This document shows positions 17,433 through 25,692 of a stretch of 64,000 nucleotides of DNA, in pieces. This stretch comes from Streptomyces novaecaesareae (lineage in GTDB: Bacteria; Actinomycetota; Actinomycetes; Streptomycetales; Streptomycetaceae). The translations under genes were made by a program, and so were the position numbers. The notes below the pieces were generated by a model that worked only from the letters and a program-made list of their open reading frames with translations, was not told the origin of the DNA and ran no database searches. The stretch covers positions 1 to 64,000 of the forward strand of contig NZ_JNWQ01000012.1 of assembly GCF_000716875.1 (NCBI RefSeq), given 5' to 3'. Position 1 is the stretch's first letter. The number at the start of each line of letters is the position of its first letter.

Positions 17433-17471
17433 GGCCCGATGGAAGACCCAACTCCGGCCTTCCATCGGGCC
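17433..17471 (+). terminator. Terminator after the amyloid-motif protein gene
   Basis: A perfect 13-bp stem (17433-17445 with 17459-17471) and a 13-base loop, followed by TTT. It insulates the small gene from the LPMO gene. Confidence 0.8.
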
Positions 17472-17524
17472 TTTGCGCTGATCGGGGGCATACAGTCCGT
17501 CAACAAGCGGTCCACACACGGCTA

Positions 17525-17554
17525 TTGCGCTCTGGTCCAGACCAATCCTACGCT
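17525..17554 (+). promoter_or_regulatory. LPMO promoter with a DasR-type operator
   Basis: TTGCGC (17525-17530) and TACGCT (17549-17554) are spaced by 18 bp. The spacer contains TGGTCCAGACCA (17533-17544), which matches the core of the DasR responsive element TGGTCTAGACCA known from Streptomyces chitinase and nag genes with one change. This predicts repression by DasR, relieved by glucosamine-6-phosphate. Confidence 0.75.
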
Positions 17555-17653
17555 CTGGCCGGGGGTCGCGCACCGGGCCGGCGGCCCCCGAGCGGGCAGG
17601 CGTGCCCGTTCCCCCACACCCGCCCGGAACGACGGTCAAGGAGTCCCCACCCC

Positions 17654-18571
17654 ATGTCCATCAAGCGAAGTGCCCTGTCCGTCGGTGTGGTCGGCGCCGC
17701 GGTCCTCGCCGTGGCCGCGACCGCCGCCGGCACCGCCGGCGCCCACGGCACGATGACCAACCCCGTCAGCCGGGTCGCCGCCTGCTACGCGGAGGGCCCC
17801 GAGCACCCGGTGTCCCAGGTCTGCAAGGACCTCGTCGCCGCGAGCGGCACCCAGCCGCTGTACGACTGGAACGAGGTCAACATCGCCAACGCCAACGGCA
17901 ACCACCAGGCGCTGATCCCGGACGGCAGGCTCTGCTCGGCCAACCGCGACAAGTACGCCGCCCTGGACTGGCCGCGCACCGACTGGCCCGCCACCCCGGT
18001 CAAGGCCGGCGCGTTCACCTTCCAGTTCCGCACCACCGCGCCGCACATCGGCACCCAGACCGTCTACCTCACCAAGCCGGGCTACGACCCCACCAAGCCG
18101 CTGAAGTGGTCGGACCTCGACCCGACCCCGGTGGTCCAGGTGCAGGTCGACCGCACCGCCAGCAACGGCTACTACACCTACTCCGGCACCCTGCCGCAGC
18201 GCACCGGCCGCCAGCTGCTGTACATGATCTGGCAGCGCAGCGACAGCCCGGAGGCGTTCTACAGCTGCTCCGACGTCGACTTCGGCCCGGCTTCCGCCGC
18301 CGTCGCCCCGGCGCTCGCCGCCCAGGCCCCGGCCGCGCCCAGCGACGCCCAGATCGCGGCCGACGCCCCCAAGTCCACCGTCGCCCACCACGGCCACGGC
18401 GGGGACCCGAACGCCCCGGCCGGCCGGATCGTCCCGACCAGCTCCGCGGCCGTGGCCGGCACCTCGGCCACCGGTCCGCTGCTGCTCGCCGGTGCCGCCG
18501 CGATCGGCGTCGGCTGGGCCGGCATGGTGCTCCGGCGCCGTCGCGTCGAGGCTGTTCGACGCGACTCCTGA
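17654..18571 (+). CDS. AA10 lytic polysaccharide monooxygenase with membrane anchor
   Basis: A 305-residue secreted copper enzyme. A signal peptide (to about residue 30, GTAGA) precedes the mature N-terminal histidine in HGTMTNP, the first half of the copper histidine brace; the second is H in TTAPHIGTQTVYLTK. The AA10 domain ends near SCSDVDFG (about 214). A Pro/Ala-rich linker with HHGHGG follows, then a hydrophobic segment (LLLAGAAAIGVGWAGMVL) and an RRRR tail, so the enzyme is probably tethered to the membrane rather than released. It oxidises chitin or possibly cellulose. The DasR site upstream favours chitin. There is no separate carbohydrate-binding module. The ATG at 17654 opens the signal peptide. 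Confidence 0.93.
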   Translation: MSIKRSALSVGVVGAAVLAVAATAAGTAGAHGTMTNPVSRVAACYAEGPEHPVSQVCKDLVAASGTQPLYDWNEVNIANANGNHQALIPDGRLCSANRDKYAALDWPRTDWPATPVKAGAFTFQFRTTAPHIGTQTVYLTKPGYDPTKPLKWSDLDPTPVVQVQVDRTASNGYYTYSGTLPQRTGRQLLYMIWQRSDSPEAFYSCSDVDFGPASAAVAPALAAQAPAAPSDAQIAADAPKSTVAHHGHGGDPNAPAGRIVPTSSAAVAGTSATGPLLLAGAAAIGVGWAGMVLRRRRVEAVRRDS

Positions 18572-18647
18572 CGCCGGACGCGGGACCGGGCCGGCCACAC
18601 CCCCGTCCGGCCTGGTTCCCGTGGCACCGAGGAATCCGCGCACGTGC

Positions 18648-18700
18648 ACGCGGCGGCGGCCCACCCGGAGGTCTCCCTCCCGGGTGGGCCGCCGCCGCGT
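18648..18700. terminator. Long bidirectional terminator hairpin
   Basis: A perfect 21-bp stem (18648-18668 with 18680-18700) around an 11-base loop, between the convergent LPMO and DUF2510 genes. No T-tract on either side. Confidence 0.75.
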
Positions 18701-18714
18701 GAGGAGCGCGGGGC

Positions 18715-19872
18715 TCAGGTCGTGGTGCCCCCGGTGCCCCCGGCGCCTCCCGTACCTCCGGAGCCCGCGGAGCCGCCGGAGCCGCTGGAGCCCGAACCCG
18801 AGCCGGGCAGCCCGGGGATGCTGGGGATCTTGCCCTTGTAGTCGGTGATGCCCTTGACGATGGTGTCCATCACGGCGACGTCCGGCGCCTTGTCGGCGAT
18901 GTCGAAGCCGAAGTGCACCGAGACCAGCGCCTTGCCGTCGGCGGACGGGAAGACCACCGTCTGCACGTAGCCGTTGTTGCCCTTGGGCGCGTCCACCTTC
19001 CAGCGGACCAGGTAGCCGTTGCGGCCGTCGACCTTGACCGCCTCGGACTTGAGCTCCTGGTGCCCGGTGATGTCGCCGTAGGACTCCTTGGCGGCCTTGG
19101 CGATGTCGGCCTTGGCCGCCGCCTGGGCGTCGGTGCCGCCGTCGGTGATCCGGCCGGTGTTCACGCCGCCCAGGGTGCAGTTGTCGCTGCCGTCCGCGCA
19201 GGTGTACGAGCCGACGGTGATCACGGCGTAGCCGTCGCCGGCGGTGGTCGCCTGCCAGCCGGAGGGGACGGGCAGGGTGAGCCGGTTCACCGCGTCGATC
19301 GCCTGGCCGGCGCCGGGCCGGGCCTTGCCGCTGCCCTTGCCGTCCCCGCTGCCGCCGCCACCCTTGCCGCCGCTGCCCCCGTTATCACCGTTTCCGCCGG
19401 GGTCGCCGAGGCCCGGGAAACCGTTCCAGGGCCCGTAGCCGCCCTGCGGGGCCGGCCGGGCGGCGTGCTTCCCGCGGTCGCCGTGCCCGTCCATCGCCAG
19501 GTAGGTGATCCCCGAGCCGGCGCCCAGGCCGAGCAGGGCGGCGACGGCGGTCGCCACGACGAGCTTGGAGGGCTTGCGCCAGGTCTTGCGCGGCGGCGCG
19601 GCGGGCGAGCCGTAGGCCGTGCCGAAGGGCGGCGGCTCCGGGTAGCGGACGGTCGGGCCGCTCTCCAGGACCTCGCCCTCCAGCACCGTGGGCCGCTCGG
19701 TCGCGCCCGGCCCCGGCTCGCCGGCCGCCGGGGCCTGCGGCGCCGGGGCGTCCGAGGGTGCGGGCCGGGTGTCGGCCGTCCAGCCCTTGCCGTCCCACCA
19801 CCGCTGTGTCCTCGGGTCGCCGGTGGTGTCCTTCGGGTCCGGGTACCACCCGGCGGGGATCTGCTCACTCAC
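18715..19872 (-). CDS. DUF2510 membrane protein with exported Gly-rich and folded domain
   Basis: A 385-residue protein. Residues 6-33 form a DUF2510 motif (AGWYPDP, then RWWDGKGW). After a Pro-rich cytoplasmic linker there is one transmembrane segment near 105-127 (LVVATAVAALLGLGAGSGITYLAM), then a Gly/Ser/Lys low-complexity stretch and a folded extracytoplasmic domain (about 190-345, with two cysteines in SYTCADGSDNC that may pair). The C-terminus is another Gly/Ser repeat ending TGGTTT. It is a single-pass envelope protein of unknown function. DUF2510 tends to occur at the cytoplasmic end of actinobacterial membrane proteins. It is convergent with the LPMO gene. Confidence 0.8.
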   Translation of the reverse strand: MSEQIPAGWYPDPKDTTGDPRTQRWWDGKGWTADTRPAPSDAPAPQAPAAGEPGPGATERPTVLEGEVLESGPTVRYPEPPPFGTAYGSPAAPPRKTWRKPSKLVVATAVAALLGLGAGSGITYLAMDGHGDRGKHAARPAPQGGYGPWNGFPGLGDPGGNGDNGGSGGKGGGGSGDGKGSGKARPGAGQAIDAVNRLTLPVPSGWQATTAGDGYAVITVGSYTCADGSDNCTLGGVNTGRITDGGTDAQAAAKADIAKAAKESYGDITGHQELKSEAVKVDGRNGYLVRWKVDAPKGNNGYVQTVVFPSADGKALVSVHFGFDIADKAPDVAVMDTIVKGITDYKGKIPSIPGLPGSGSGSSGSGGSAGSGGTGGAGGTGGTTT

Positions 19873-19970
19873 GGAAAAGAATCTAAAGGCAGCCGGATAA
19901 ACGCGAAATCAGCGCGGCAGCGAATTCCCCCGGTTTTCGATGAGATTACGGTGAGAAGCCCGGCCCCGCC

Positions 19971-20771
19971 CTACAGCGGGGTGACGTAGGCCCCGGAGAT
20001 GCCGCCGTCCACCAGGAACTCGCTCGCCGTGATGAAGGAGGAGTCGTCGCTGGCCAGGAAGGCCACCGCGGCGGCGATCTCCTCGGCCCGGGCGAACCGG
20101 CCGAGCGGGATGTGCACCAGCCGGCGGGCCGCCCGCTCCGGGTCCTTGGCGAACAGCTCGCGCAGCAGCGGGGTGTCCACCGGCCCCGGCGAGAGCGCGT
20201 TGACCCGGATCCCCTCCCGGGCGAACTGGACGCCCAGCTCGCGGGACATCGCCAGCACCCCGCCCTTGGAGGCGGTGTACGAGATCTGCGAGGTGGCCGC
20301 GCCCATCCGGGCCACGAAGCTGGCGGTGTTGATGATCGAGCCCCGGCCGTGCCGGCGCATGTACGGCAGGGCGGCCTTGCAGCACAGGTAGACCGAGGTC
20401 AGGTTGACCTCCTGGACCTTGCGCCAGGCGTCCAGCCCGGTGGTCAGGATCGAGTCGTCCTCCGGCGGCGAGATGCCCGCGTTGTTGAACGCCACGTCCA
20501 CGCTGCCGTAGGTCTCGTACGCCTCGTCGAACAGCGCCTCGACCATGTACGGGTCGGTGACGTCGGTGTGCACGAACAGCCCGCCGACGGCCTTGGCCGC
20601 GGCCCGGCCCGTCTCCTCGTCGAGGTCGGCGCAGACCACCTTGGCCCCCTCCGCGGCGAGCCGGCGGGCCGCGGCCAGGCCGATGCCGCTGCCCGCGCCG
20701 GTGACCACGGCGGTGCGGCCGACGAGCCGGCGGCAGACCGGCCCGTCCTGCGCGGCGTGCTTCTCGCTCAT
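19971..20771 (-). CDS. Short-chain dehydrogenase/reductase of the glutamine-synthetase-like locus
   Basis: A 266-residue classical SDR: TGAGSGIG near residues 24-31, NNAG near 95, the catalytic Ser in NTASFVARM, YTASK with Tyr and Lys near 166-170, and the C-terminal FLVDGGISGAYVTPL of the FabG-like group. It lies 7 bp after the broken aldehyde dehydrogenase and follows the glutamine-synthetase-like gene in the same direction. In gamma-glutamylation pathways for amines, an oxidoreductase of this kind could oxidise the hydroxyl of the glutamylated amine. The ATG at 20771 was chosen because upstream codons belong to the dehydrogenase remnant. Substrate is inference. Confidence 0.85.
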   Translation of the reverse strand: MSEKHAAQDGPVCRRLVGRTAVVTGAGSGIGLAAARRLAAEGAKVVCADLDEETGRAAAKAVGGLFVHTDVTDPYMVEALFDEAYETYGSVDVAFNNAGISPPEDDSILTTGLDAWRKVQEVNLTSVYLCCKAALPYMRRHGRGSIINTASFVARMGAATSQISYTASKGGVLAMSRELGVQFAREGIRVNALSPGPVDTPLLRELFAKDPERAARRLVHIPLGRFARAEEIAAAVAFLASDDSSFITASEFLVDGGISGAYVTPL

Positions 20772-20778
20772 CGGGCTG

Positions 20779-20943
20779 TCACTCCTCGCTGTGGATGAAG
20801 ACGTTCTTGGTCTCGGTGAAGTGGCGCAGCGCGTCCGGCCCCAGCTCGCGGCCGACCCGGGAGTCGCCGAAGCCGCCGAAGGGTGTCCAGTAGCGCACCG
20901 AGGCGTGCGAGTTGACCGAGAGGTTGCCCGCCCGCACGCCCCG
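20779..20943 (-). pseudogene. Remnant (C-terminal end) of an aldehyde dehydrogenase
   Basis: In the frame ending at 20779 the minus strand encodes VRAGNLSVNSHASVRYW, then TPFGGFGDSRVGRELG, then a tail ending ETKNVFIHSEE. These are the last 52 or so residues of an NAD-dependent aldehyde dehydrogenase of the gamma-glutamyl-aminobutyraldehyde type. The remaining about 430 residues, including the catalytic Cys and Glu, are missing, and the glutamine-synthetase-like gene ends 10 bp away. The remnant has no ribosome site. An internal deletion that joined the end of the upstream gene to the end of the dehydrogenase gene explains this. Confidence 0.88.
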
Positions 20944-20953
20944 GGGTCATGCG

Positions 20954-22399
20954 TCACATCCGTTCGAAGGACCGGTAGCGCTCCCAGTCGGTGACGGCGC
21001 CGTCGTAGGCGGCCTGTTCGACCCGGGCCATGTTCAGGTAGTGCTCGACCACGTCGGCGCCGAAGGCCTCCCGGGCCAGTTCGCTCCCCGCCCACGCGTC
21101 GGCCGCCTCCCGCAGCGACCCGGGCACCCGGGCGTACTCCTCCACCGCGTACGCGTTGCCCAGGCAGGGGGCGGGCAGCTCCAGCTTGCGCTGCAGCCCG
21201 TCCAGCCCGGCCGCGATCATGCCGGCCACCGCGAGGTAGGGGTTGACATCGCCGCCCGGCACCCGGTTCTCCATCCGCAGGCCGGGGCCGTGGCCGACGA
21301 CCCGGTAGGCGCAGGTGCGGTTGTCCCGGCCCCAGGCGACGGCGTTCGGGGCGAAGGAGCCCGGGCGGTAGCGCTTGTAGGAGTTGATGTTCGGGGCGTA
21401 CAGCACGCTGAACTCGCGTAGTGCGGTCAGCTGGCCGGCCAGGAAGTGCCGCATGGTGTCGGTCATCCGGCCGTCGCGGTCGGCGAAGGCGGGGGCGCCG
21501 ACGGCGTCGCGCAGCGAGAGGTGGATGTGGCAGCTGTTGCCCTCGCGCTCGTCGTACTTGGCCATGAAGGTGAGCGCGCAGCCGAGTTGGGCGGCGATCT
21601 CCTTCGCGCCGGTCTTGTAGACGCTGTGCTGGTCGCAGGTGGTGAGGGCATCGGCGTAGCGGAAGGCGATCTCGTGCTGGCCGAGGTTGCACTCGCCCTT
21701 GGCGGACTCCACGACCAGGCCGGCGCCGGCCATCTCGTTGCGGATCCGGGAGAGCAGCGGCTCGACCCGGGCGGTGCCCAGCATCGAGTAGTCCACGTTG
21801 TAGAGGTTCGCCGGGGTCAGGCCGCGGTAGCCGCCGAGCCAGGCCTGCTCGTAGGTGTCGCGGAAGACCAGGAACTCCAGTTCGGTGCCGATGTCGGCGG
21901 CCAGGCCGTACTCGGCGAGCCGGGCGATCTGGCGGCGCAGCAGGTGGCGCGGGGCGGCGTCCACGAGGTGGCCGCCGTGCCGGGCGAGGTCCGCGGTGAC
22001 CTGGGCGGTGCCGGGCTGCCAGGGGGTCAGCCGCAGGGTGCCGAGGTCGGGGCGCATCGCGAAGTCGCCGTAGCCGGTGGCCCAGGAGGAGAAGGCGTAG
22101 CCGTCGACGGTGTTCATGTCGACGTCGACGGCCAGCAGGTAGTCGCAGGCCTCGGCGCCGTGCTCGGCGACTTCGTCGAGGAAGAACCGGGCGGCGAAGC
22201 GCTTGCCCTGCAGGCGGCCCTGCATGTCGGTGAAGGCGAGCGCGACGGTGTGCACCTCGCCGGCGTCCACCAGGGTGCGCAGCTCGTCCAGGGTCAGCGG
22301 CGGCCGGGGCGGCGAGCCCGCGGCGGTGCGCTCCGACGCGGTGCGCTCCGACGCGGTGGTCCCGGGGGTGGTGTTCTCGGGAGTGGTGTTCTCGGGCAT
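20954..22399 (-). CDS. Glutamine-synthetase-like gamma-glutamylation enzyme
   Basis: A 481-residue glutamine synthetase fold: the beta-grasp N-terminal domain (FTDMQGRLQGKR), the metal-binding E motifs in GTELEFLVF and ESAKGECNLGQHEI, the ATP region with NSCHIHLSL, and RVPGGDVNPYLAVA. It is of the GlnA-like type that glutamylates amines rather than ammonia; position after the infC region and the neighbouring PuuD-like gene recall S. coelicolor glnA4 (ethanolamine) by memory. GGAAGGAGGG lies 7 bases before the ATG. The first 30 residues are a low-complexity extension made by two pairs of 15-bp repeats. The pathway downstream is damaged because the aldehyde dehydrogenase is lost. Confidence 0.9.
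   Translation of the reverse strand: MPENTTPENTTPGTTASERTASERTAAGSPPRPPLTLDELRTLVDAGEVHTVALAFTDMQGRLQGKRFAARFFLDEVAEHGAEACDYLLAVDVDMNTVDGYAFSSWATGYGDFAMRPDLGTLRLTPWQPGTAQVTADLARHGGHLVDAAPRHLLRRQIARLAEYGLAADIGTELEFLVFRDTYEQAWLGGYRGLTPANLYNVDYSMLGTARVEPLLSRIRNEMAGAGLVVESAKGECNLGQHEIAFRYADALTTCDQHSVYKTGAKEIAAQLGCALTFMAKYDEREGNSCHIHLSLRDAVGAPAFADRDGRMTDTMRHFLAGQLTALREFSVLYAPNINSYKRYRPGSFAPNAVAWGRDNRTCAYRVVGHGPGLRMENRVPGGDVNPYLAVAGMIAAGLDGLQRKLELPAPCLGNAYAVEEYARVPGSLREAADAWAGSELAREAFGADVVEHYLNMARVEQAAYDGAVTDWERYRSFERM
22323..22397. repeat. 15-bp tandem repeats at the 5' end of the glutamine-synthetase-like gene
   Basis: GCGGTGCGCTCCGAC occurs twice (22323-22337, 22338-22352) and GTGGTGTTCTCGGG plus one base occurs twice (22368-22382, 22383-22397). 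They encode TASER-TASER and PENTT-PENTT at the N-terminus and keep the frame. Confidence 0.85.
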
Positions 22400-22555
22400 G
22401 GCTGAACCCTCCTTCCTCGATCACTCTTCGAGATCAAGCGGTCACAGCGAACCGTACGGCCTGCGACTCGTGGGGCGGAAGAGGGCGGGCGGGTGTGGCG
22501 CGCCGATGCGCGTGGTTGGCCGTGGATCAGGCCACCCGGGGGGAGAATGCCCGCC

Positions 22556-23299
22556 ATGGATCGCAGGCCTTTGATCGGCGTCAGCACCTACCTGGTGGAC
22601 GCGAGTTGGAGCGACTGGCAGGGCCGCCGGGTGGCCCTCGTGCCCGAGCGGTACACCGCGTACGTCCAGGACTCCGGCGGTATCGCCGTCCTGCTGCCGC
22701 CGGACGCACCGGAGCGCGCGCCGGAGGTGCTGGCCCGGCTGGACGCCCTGGTCATCGCGGGCGGGCCGGACATCGACCCGGCGTACTACGGGCAGCCGGC
22801 CCATCCCGCCACCGAGGCGGACTCGCCGCGGCGGGACGCCTGGGAGGTCGCGCTGCTGCGGGCCGCGCTGGCGGCGGGGATGCCGCTGCTGGGCGTCTGC
22901 CGGGGGATGCAGGTCCTGAACGTGGTGTGCGGGGGGACGCTGGTGCAGCACGTGCCGGACGTGGTGCCGGTGGACGTGCACGGCGGGACCCCGGGGCGCT
23001 ACGGGTCGCACCTGGTGCGGCCGGTGCCGGGGACGCTGCTGGGCGGGCTGCTGCCGGAGAGCGAGCTGGCGGTGCCGACCTTCCACCACCAGGCCGTCGA
23101 CCGGCTCGGCGAGGGCCTGCGGGTGAGCGCCCACGCGCCGGACGGAACGGTGGAGGCGGTGGAGGGGCCGGGTTTCACGCTGGGGGTGCAGTGGCACCCG
23201 GAGCAGGGGGACGACCTGCGGCTGATGCGGGCCCTGGTCCGGGCGGCCACCGCCGCGGTGCTGGACACCGTGGTGCTGGACGCGGTGGCGCTGAGGTAG
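22556..23299 (+). CDS. Gamma-glutamyl-gamma-aminobutyrate hydrolase-like (PuuD-type)
   Basis: A 247-residue class I glutamine-amidotransferase-fold hydrolase. The nucleophile is Cys in LLGVCRGMQVLN (about residue 121), with His and Glu in VQWHPEQGDD. It should cleave a gamma-glutamyl amide and return glutamate. It is divergent from the glutamine-synthetase-like gene 157 bp away and belongs with it in amine catabolism: one enzyme adds glutamate, this one removes it after oxidation. I chose the second ATG (MDRRPLIGV), which lies at a normal distance from GGGGGAG; the first ATG 9 bp upstream is too close to it. No regulator gene is found between the divergent pair. Confidence 0.9.
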   Translation: MDRRPLIGVSTYLVDASWSDWQGRRVALVPERYTAYVQDSGGIAVLLPPDAPERAPEVLARLDALVIAGGPDIDPAYYGQPAHPATEADSPRRDAWEVALLRAALAAGMPLLGVCRGMQVLNVVCGGTLVQHVPDVVPVDVHGGTPGRYGSHLVRPVPGTLLGGLLPESELAVPTFHHQAVDRLGEGLRVSAHAPDGTVEAVEGPGFTLGVQWHPEQGDDLRLMRALVRAATAAVLDTVVLDAVALR

Positions 23300-23493
23300 C
23301 ACAACTGGGCGCGGGGGCACGGGATTTCCGCCGTACGGACGGCTGCGGCCTGCACCGGGTGCGGCCGCCCGAACGGCAACGACAACGGTCACCAGTACAG
23401 CCTTTGGATCTTTGTCGATTCTGCGGTTCACTTCGGGTGCAGGGCGGTCGCGCCGCGCCCCTGTTCCCACCCGTGCGCCCAGAGAGGACTTCC

Positions 23494-24576
23494 ATGGCCG
23501 GGCACGAGCATTCGCACGATGATCATGCGCATGACCACGAGCACTCGCACGGTGGCCACGGAGGTCACGGGAGTCATGGTGGCCACGGTGGTCACGGGGG
23601 CCACGGAGGGCACTCGCACGGCGTCTCCGCCGACGCGGACCGCCGCTGGCTGCTCAGCGCCCTCGCCCTGATCGTCGTCTTCATGGCCGGCGAGGTCGTG
23701 GTCGGCTTCGCCGCCCAGTCCCTCGCGCTGATCTCCGACGCGGCGCACATGCTCACCGACGCCGCCTCCATCGCGCTGGCCCTCGTCGCGATGCAGCTCG
23801 CCGCCCGCCCGGCCCGCGGCGGCTACACCTACGGCCTCAAGCGCGCCGAGATCCTCTCCGCGCAGGCCAACGGGGTGACGCTGTTGGTGCTCTCGGCCTG
23901 GCTCGGCTACGAGGCCGTCACCCGGCTGATCGAACCGCCGGAGGTCACCGGCTCGCTGGTGCTGGTCACCGCGCTGATCGGGATCGTCGTCAACCTCGCC
24001 GCCACCTGGTGCATGTCGAAGGCCAACCGCAGCTCGCTGAACGTCGAGGGCGCCTTCCAGCACGTGCTCACCGACCTGTACGCGTTCATCGCCACCGCCG
24101 TCGCCGGCCTGGTCGTCCTGACCACCGGCTTCGCCCGGGCCGACGCCATCGCCTCGCTCATCGTCGTCGCCCTGATGCTCAAGGCCGGCATCGCACTGGT
24201 CCGCGACTCCGGGCGGATCTTCCTGGAGGCCGCCCCCGCCGGGATCGACCCCGACGCGGTCGCCGACCGGATGGTCACCGAACCCCTGGTCGAGGAGATC
24301 CACGACCTGCACATCTGGGAGATCACCTCCAACCAGCCGGCCCTGTCCGCGCACATCCTGGTCACCCCCGGCGGCGACTGCCACGCCGTCCGGCGCCAGC
24401 TCCAGCGCCGGCTGGCCGACGAGTACGGGATCACCCACAGCACCCTCCAGGTCGACCACGTCGGCGAGGACGAGGCGGGCGCCCTGCTGCAGATCGCCGC
24501 ACCCGGTGACACCGCCGCCGAACACTGCGCCGACGCCCACGGCCCGGTCCACCGCGCCGGGCCGCACGAACACTGA
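23494..24576 (+). CDS. Cation diffusion facilitator (zinc/cobalt exporter, CzcD type)
   Basis: A 360-residue CDF transporter with six membrane segments between about residues 50 and 240. The N-terminal 43 residues are packed with His and Gly (repeated HGGHGG), a cytoplasmic metal-binding tail. The transport-site motifs are SDAAHMLTD in helix II and HVLTD in helix V (2 x HxxxD, the zinc-preferring signature). The C-terminal cytoplasmic domain contains EIHDLHIWEI and ends with a further His/Cys-rich stretch. GAGAGGA precedes the ATG. It exports Zn2+ or related ions in exchange for protons. It is monocistronic; I could not identify a Zur or ArsR site in the 193-bp upstream gap. Confidence 0.93.
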   Translation: MAGHEHSHDDHAHDHEHSHGGHGGHGSHGGHGGHGGHGGHSHGVSADADRRWLLSALALIVVFMAGEVVVGFAAQSLALISDAAHMLTDAASIALALVAMQLAARPARGGYTYGLKRAEILSAQANGVTLLVLSAWLGYEAVTRLIEPPEVTGSLVLVTALIGIVVNLAATWCMSKANRSSLNVEGAFQHVLTDLYAFIATAVAGLVVLTTGFARADAIASLIVVALMLKAGIALVRDSGRIFLEAAPAGIDPDAVADRMVTEPLVEEIHDLHIWEITSNQPALSAHILVTPGGDCHAVRRQLQRRLADEYGITHSTLQVDHVGEDEAGALLQIAAPGDTAAEHCADAHGPVHRAGPHEH

Positions 24577-24616
24577 AGCCGCCCGTCCGTCGGCGCGGTG
24601 CGGCATGATCTGACGC

Positions 24617-25537
24617 GTGACCGCACCGCGACTGATGCTGCTCGACTCCGCCAGCCTGTACTTCCGGGCCTACTTCGGCGTACCGGACACCCTGCGCTCC
24701 CCGCAGGGTGAGCCGGTCAACGCCGTCCGCGGCCTGCTGGACTTCATCGCCCGGCTGGTCCACGACCACCGCCCCGACCGACTGGTCGCCTGCATGGACG
24801 CCGACTGGCGCCCGCAGTGGCGGGTGGACCTCGTCCCCTCGTACAAGACCCACCGGGTCGCCGAGGCCGCCCAGGACGGCGAGGAGGAGGTGCCCGACAC
24901 GCTCGCCCCGCAGGTCCCGGTGATCGAACAGGTCCTGGACGCGCTCGGCATCGCCCGGGTCGGCTCCCCCGGCTACGAGGCGGACGACGTGATCGGCACC
25001 CTCACCGCCCGCGCCGAAGGCCCGGTGCAGATCGTCACCGGGGACCGCGACCTCTTCCAACTGGTCGACGACGCCCGCGGGATCACCGTGCTCTACCCGG
25101 TCAAGGGCATGGGCAACCTCCAGGTCACCGACGACGCCCTGCTCCTGGAGAAGTACGGCGTGCGCGGCGCCCAGTACGCCGACATGGCCGCCCTGCGCGG
25201 TGACCCGTCGGACGGCCTGCCCGGCGTCAAGGGCATCGGTGAGAAGACCGCCGCCCAGCTCATCAACGAGTACGGCGACCTCGCGGCCATCCGCGCCGCC
25301 GCGCTGGACGTGGGCTCCAGGCTCACCCCCGCCCGCCGCCGCAACCTCGTCGAGGGCTCCGCCTACCTCGACGTCGCCCCCAAGGTCGTCCGGGTCGCCG
25401 ACGACGCCCCGCTCCCCGACTTCGACCCCACCCTCCCCCGCGAACCCCTCGACCCCATGACCCTTGAGGAACTCGCCACCCGCTGGGGCCTCGGCACCTC
25501 CCTCGACCGCGTCCTGGAGACCCTCGCCACCCGCTGA
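24617..25537 (+). CDS. 5'-3' exonuclease (Pol I N-terminal-like)
   Basis: A 306-residue flap-nuclease-type enzyme. The metal-binding acidic residues are visible in LLDSASLYFRAYFG, CMDADW, GYEADDVIGTL, TGDRDLFQLVDD and GDPSDGLPGVKGIGEKTA, the last being the helix-hairpin-helix region that binds DNA. It matches the stand-alone 5'-3' exonucleases that many actinomycetes carry beside full-length PolA, with roles in removing RNA primers or flaps. The start is GTG (VTAPRLMLLDS). It lies 40 bp after the CDF gene in the same direction and may share its transcript. Confidence 0.92.
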   Translation: MTAPRLMLLDSASLYFRAYFGVPDTLRSPQGEPVNAVRGLLDFIARLVHDHRPDRLVACMDADWRPQWRVDLVPSYKTHRVAEAAQDGEEEVPDTLAPQVPVIEQVLDALGIARVGSPGYEADDVIGTLTARAEGPVQIVTGDRDLFQLVDDARGITVLYPVKGMGNLQVTDDALLLEKYGVRGAQYADMAALRGDPSDGLPGVKGIGEKTAAQLINEYGDLAAIRAAALDVGSRLTPARRRNLVEGSAYLDVAPKVVRVADDAPLPDFDPTLPREPLDPMTLEELATRWGLGTSLDRVLETLATR

Positions 25538-25643
25538 GCCCGTACCCGGGAGGGGTCCGTCGCATCGCGCGGCGGGCCCCTCCGGCGTTCCCGGGCCGGA
25601 TCGCCGGCTGCATTGTCTCCCCGTGAACTCTTGACCGCAATCT

Positions 25644-25660
25644 ACTTTGCGATGCAAAGT
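25644..25660 (+). promoter_or_regulatory. Perfect dyad upstream of the membrane protein/winged-helix operon
   Basis: ACTTTGC-GAT-GCAAAGT, a perfect 7-3-7 palindrome, begins 7 bp after a good -35 box TTGACC (25631-25636) and ends 32 bp before the membrane protein start. It is the likely operator of the winged-helix regulator encoded second in the operon. Confidence 0.65.
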
Positions 25661-25692
25661 GAACCCACGATCAAGCTCGACAGGGGTGGATC

